This document shows, one piece after another, positions 61,586 to 64,000 of a stretch of 64,000 nt of DNA. This DNA is from Bartonella kosoyi. Lineage in GTDB: Bacteria; Pseudomonadota; Alphaproteobacteria; Rhizobiales; Rhizobiaceae. The position numbers and the translations under genes were made by a program. The stretch spans positions 1,550,001 through 1,614,000 of the forward strand of contig NZ_CP031843.2 in assembly GCF_003606325.2 (NCBI RefSeq), written 5' to 3'. A model generated the notes under the pieces. That model was given only the letters and a program-made list of their open reading frames with translations. It did not search any database and had not been told where the DNA came from. Numbering within the stretch: position 1 is the stretch's first letter; each line of letters begins with the position of its first letter.

Positions 61586-62689
61586 TTATTCAACAATGCG
61601 ATATGCCCCTTTTGTTGCTCGCCAGTGTGCAACTGTAAAACACAACACGACTAGTGCCATACTTTGATGAATGAGTCCCAAACTTATTGGAACCTCATGT
61701 AACAGTGTCAAAATCCCTAAAAGTGCCTGGATAATGATCATAACACAGATAAGAAATGCACGACGAGAGTGCGTTGAATGTGGAACATTTTTTCGCACAT
61801 AGAAAGCATGAAGAGCCGAGACAATAAATAAAAAATAAGCAAAAAACCGATGAATAAATTGAACCGTTAAAGGATTTTCGAATAAATTAAGCCAATAAGG
61901 GCGATGCTGCAACAATCCGTCAGGAATAATCTGACCATCCATAAGAGGCCATGTATTATAGACCTTTCCCGCATGAAGTCCCGCAACCAAAGCACCCAAA
62001 TAAATTTCTATCAAAACGAGAATAACAAGCCAAGCTGCAAAATGTTGCACCTTTTGATTGGCTGGTTTTTCTGAATATTCTGCAAGTCCTCGAGATAAAT
62101 AAGTAACAAAAATAATAACCAAACATGCCGTTATAAGATGAAATGCTAAACGATATTGGCTCACACTTGTTAAATTACTTTGTCCAATCCCTGAAGCCAC
62201 CATCCACCAGCCAATAAAGCCTTGAAAGGCGATAAGGATCGGTACAATGATAAGCGGGAATAAAATATTTTTTTCAATACGCTTCGTTGCCCAAAACCCA
62301 ATTAACCCCAATAAAGCGACAAGACCAACAAGGCGCCCAAGAACACGGTGTGCCCATTCCCACCAAAAAATAACTTTAAAAGCACTTAAAGTCATATCAC
62401 GATTAAGCAGCTTATACTGTGTTATTTGTTGATATTTTAAAAACTCCTCTTGCCATTGATCAACACCAATCGGTGGGATAATACCGTGTATTGGCTTCCA
62501 TTCTGTTATCGATAATCCTGATCCCGTCAAACGAGTTGCACCCCCCACTAAGACAATGGCCAAGCAAAGTAATAAAATAGAGTAAAGCCACACCTGAATT
62601 TGCTTTCGATTTCTCTTTTGTACAGTTGTTAAAAAGGTATCGTTTAATCTCTTTACTGCCATCTCTGATTGCCCCACGCTTCTCTCCAA
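61586..62689 (-). CDS. ctaA: Heme A synthase (COX15/CtaA)
   Basis: A 367-residue membrane monooxygenase that converts heme O to heme A for cytochrome oxidase. About eight transmembrane spans are seen. The type 2 landmarks are VLVGGATRLTGSGLSITEWKP, EWAHRVLGRLVG (heme His), LVAGLHAGKVYNTWPLMDG and QFIHRFFAY plus LIHQSMALVVL late. No partner ctaB/ctaG is in the window. Confidence 0.94.
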   Translation of the reverse strand: MERSVGQSEMAVKRLNDTFLTTVQKRNRKQIQVWLYSILLLCLAIVLVGGATRLTGSGLSITEWKPIHGIIPPIGVDQWQEEFLKYQQITQYKLLNRDMTLSAFKVIFWWEWAHRVLGRLVGLVALLGLIGFWATKRIEKNILFPLIIVPILIAFQGFIGWWMVASGIGQSNLTSVSQYRLAFHLITACLVIIFVTYLSRGLAEYSEKPANQKVQHFAAWLVILVLIEIYLGALVAGLHAGKVYNTWPLMDGQIIPDGLLQHRPYWLNLFENPLTVQFIHRFFAYFLFIVSALHAFYVRKNVPHSTHSRRAFLICVMIIIQALLGILTLLHEVPISLGLIHQSMALVVLCFTVAHWRATKGAYRIVE

Positions 62690-62806
62690 CTACAATGCAT
62701 TTTAAAATTTAAACATAAAACTTTCCTACTTTAGTATGTACTCAAACTTTAGCAAAAAACAAGTGCAGCACTATAACACGTGATACATATTTCTTTTTCA
62801 CGAAGT

Positions 62807-64000
62807 TTATAATGCAACAACGCGATAAACAGTCTTTGGAAAGCGGCTGACCATCCGCATCATCCAATCCTGTTCACTAAGAACAGTATGACAAATATAA
62901 TAATCCGTTAGCTCTGCAAATTGCTCAAATCCATATTTGGGTTCGCTTGCCATCTCTAAAATGATAAAATCGTACTCTTTTTTAAATTCTTGTAATATAT
63001 GAGAAATATTATTTGAAAAATCTTGTGCAGAAACAGCACTTGTTAATCCCTGAGGGAGAATATCAACCCCCGTATCATAATCACGGTAAATAACATCATG
63101 CAACTGAGCATGGCCCGTTAAAATATCACTCAACCCTCGATGTGGACCAATGACTTTCTCTATTTGTTGACCAGAGATATCAACCAACAAAATTGTTTTG
63201 TTTTCTTTTGTAAGATGAAGAGAAAGTTTTGCTGCTGTCCGTGCAGCCTCTTGTCCAATGATTGAAATAACGGTTGAGGCACGCCATTTCAACACATCAG
63301 ATAATCCCTCTATTGTAATAAAAGCTTCAAGACTTTTCATTTCTTGAGAAACTAGAATACTCTCATTCTTCTTGAAAACATTTTCTTTTGAGCTCAAGTC
63401 CTCTTCTGAGGATTGATCTTTTTTGTCTTTAAAGCACGGATAAAATAACACTATTCCAAGCAAAAGAGTAAGGAAGCTCATCAATGCGCTCACAAGAATA
63501 TTTTTTCCATAAAGAGCCATAAAAGAAATTGGCGTTAACGTTGTTGGCATAACCACGTGGATCTTTGTATTTTGCAAGAGAAGAGAATCATCATTCAATC
63601 CCCGATATGAACCAATAACTTTTTCTCTCCCTTGAGCAAATTTACTCATCGCTTTATTTTGTGCATCGATCTCTACTTTTATTTTATTTTCAAACTCGTT
63701 AAATATTTGATTCCAAGATTGTGATTGATCTTTTACAAAAAAGCTTACCCTTTTTTTGAGCTGTTTTTCCAACTCCGTTGCAATAATCTCATCTGAATGG
63801 ACTTGATAAACGATCTGTAAAATTTTATTTTTTAATTGCTGAGAAACCGTCTCTAATTCCGCAGTCATGGCCTTAATTTGAGGATGATTCCACCCCAATT
63901 GTGCAGCCATATGTGCTCTTTGTGTTTCCAAGAGATCACGTTTAGATTCCAGAGCAACAATTGCTGAATTATCTGCAATAAACGATAAGGACAGTAAAGA
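62807..64000 (-). CDS. Exopolysaccharide chain-length / BY-kinase-like protein, 5' end outside the window
   Basis: The frame is open through the window edge; the visible part begins inside the protein. A periplasmic coiled-coil (about the first 130 visible residues) and a transmembrane segment (SALMSFLTLLLGIVLFYPCF) precede a cytosolic domain with the BY-kinase/ParA fold. The Walker A site is degraded: SIIGQEAARTAAKLSLHL lacks the GK-S/T lysine, and Walker A-prime reads LLVDISG. No tyrosine-rich tail is seen. It should regulate polysaccharide length or export but probably not as a kinase. Confidence 0.75.
   Translation of the reverse strand, partial: SLLSLSFIADNSAIVALESKRDLLETQRAHMAAQLGWNHPQIKAMTAELETVSQQLKNKILQIVYQVHSDEIIATELEKQLKKRVSFFVKDQSQSWNQIFNEFENKIKVEIDAQNKAMSKFAQGREKVIGSYRGLNDDSLLLQNTKIHVVMPTTLTPISFMALYGKNILVSALMSFLTLLLGIVLFYPCFKDKKDQSSEEDLSSKENVFKKNESILVSQEMKSLEAFITIEGLSDVLKWRASTVISIIGQEAARTAAKLSLHLTKENKTILLVDISGQQIEKVIGPHRGLSDILTGHAQLHDVIYRDYDTGVDILPQGLTSAVSAQDFSNNISHILQEFKKEYDFIILEMASEPKYGFEQFAELTDYYICHTVLSEQDWMMRMVSRFPKTVYRVVAL

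Overview
The window is chromosomal DNA of an AT-rich alphaproteobacterium of the Rhizobiales, and the whole picture fits Bartonella. The evidence is the protein families (DUF3126, a double cold-shock protein, the alphaproteobacterial glyA-nrdR-ribD-ribE-ribH-nusB order, pyrB followed by a non-catalytic pyrC), a low-GC version of a rhizobial gene set, loose AT-rich spacers and much gene decay. I do not assign a species.

Layout. 1-7.9 kb: rpsD (cut by the window edge), a TrmJ-like methyltransferase with murI, sfsA-map-radC as an overlapping operon, DUF3126, an alpha/beta hydrolase with a DUF192 protein, and a double cold-shock protein. 8.2-13.1 kb: a complete branched-chain amino acid type ABC importer (livJ-H-M-G-F), closed by a perfect bidirectional hairpin. 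13.2-26.7 kb: gatC-gatA, ruvX, a degenerate AidB-like protein, pyrB-pyrC-plsY-dprA in tight coupling, then topA-rnr. 27-38.5 kb: an MFS carrier, rpmG, a nuclease, a UDG-like protein, an Lrp regulator, cobT, dusA, glpD, a DsbA-like oxidoreductase and accB-accC.

38.7-44.2 kb is an accessory island abutting tRNA-Thr(TGT). It holds an AlpA-like DNA-binding protein and a graveyard of small genes. Reading the frames by hand gives a hicB antitoxin relic, a possible lipoprotein relic, a 50-residue membrane ORF with a perfect Shine-Dalgarno, a frameshifted SUKH (SMI1/KNR4) immunity gene, two relics resembling LHH-type HNH/EndoVII nuclease toxin domains with the catalytic motif destroyed, and a gene interrupted by three in-frame stops. 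This looks like a former polymorphic-toxin/immunity module. A second accessory scar, an N-terminal piece of a phage tyrosine integrase, lies in the 1-kb gap after thrS.

44.2-64 kb returns to core genes: a DUF900 lipoprotein hydrolase, tRNA-Leu(GAG), folE, an Fe-S scaffold with yidD, thrS, the lipid cluster DUF177-plsX-fabH-ihfA-merR, bamE, the glyA-to-nusB riboflavin operon, argC, ctaA, and a truncated chain-length/BY-kinase-like exopolysaccharide protein with a ruined Walker A motif.

Most of the window is ordinary core genome. The parts worth a second look are the decayed toxin-immunity island and several enzyme-family proteins that have lost catalytic motifs (pyrC, AidB-like, BY-kinase-like).
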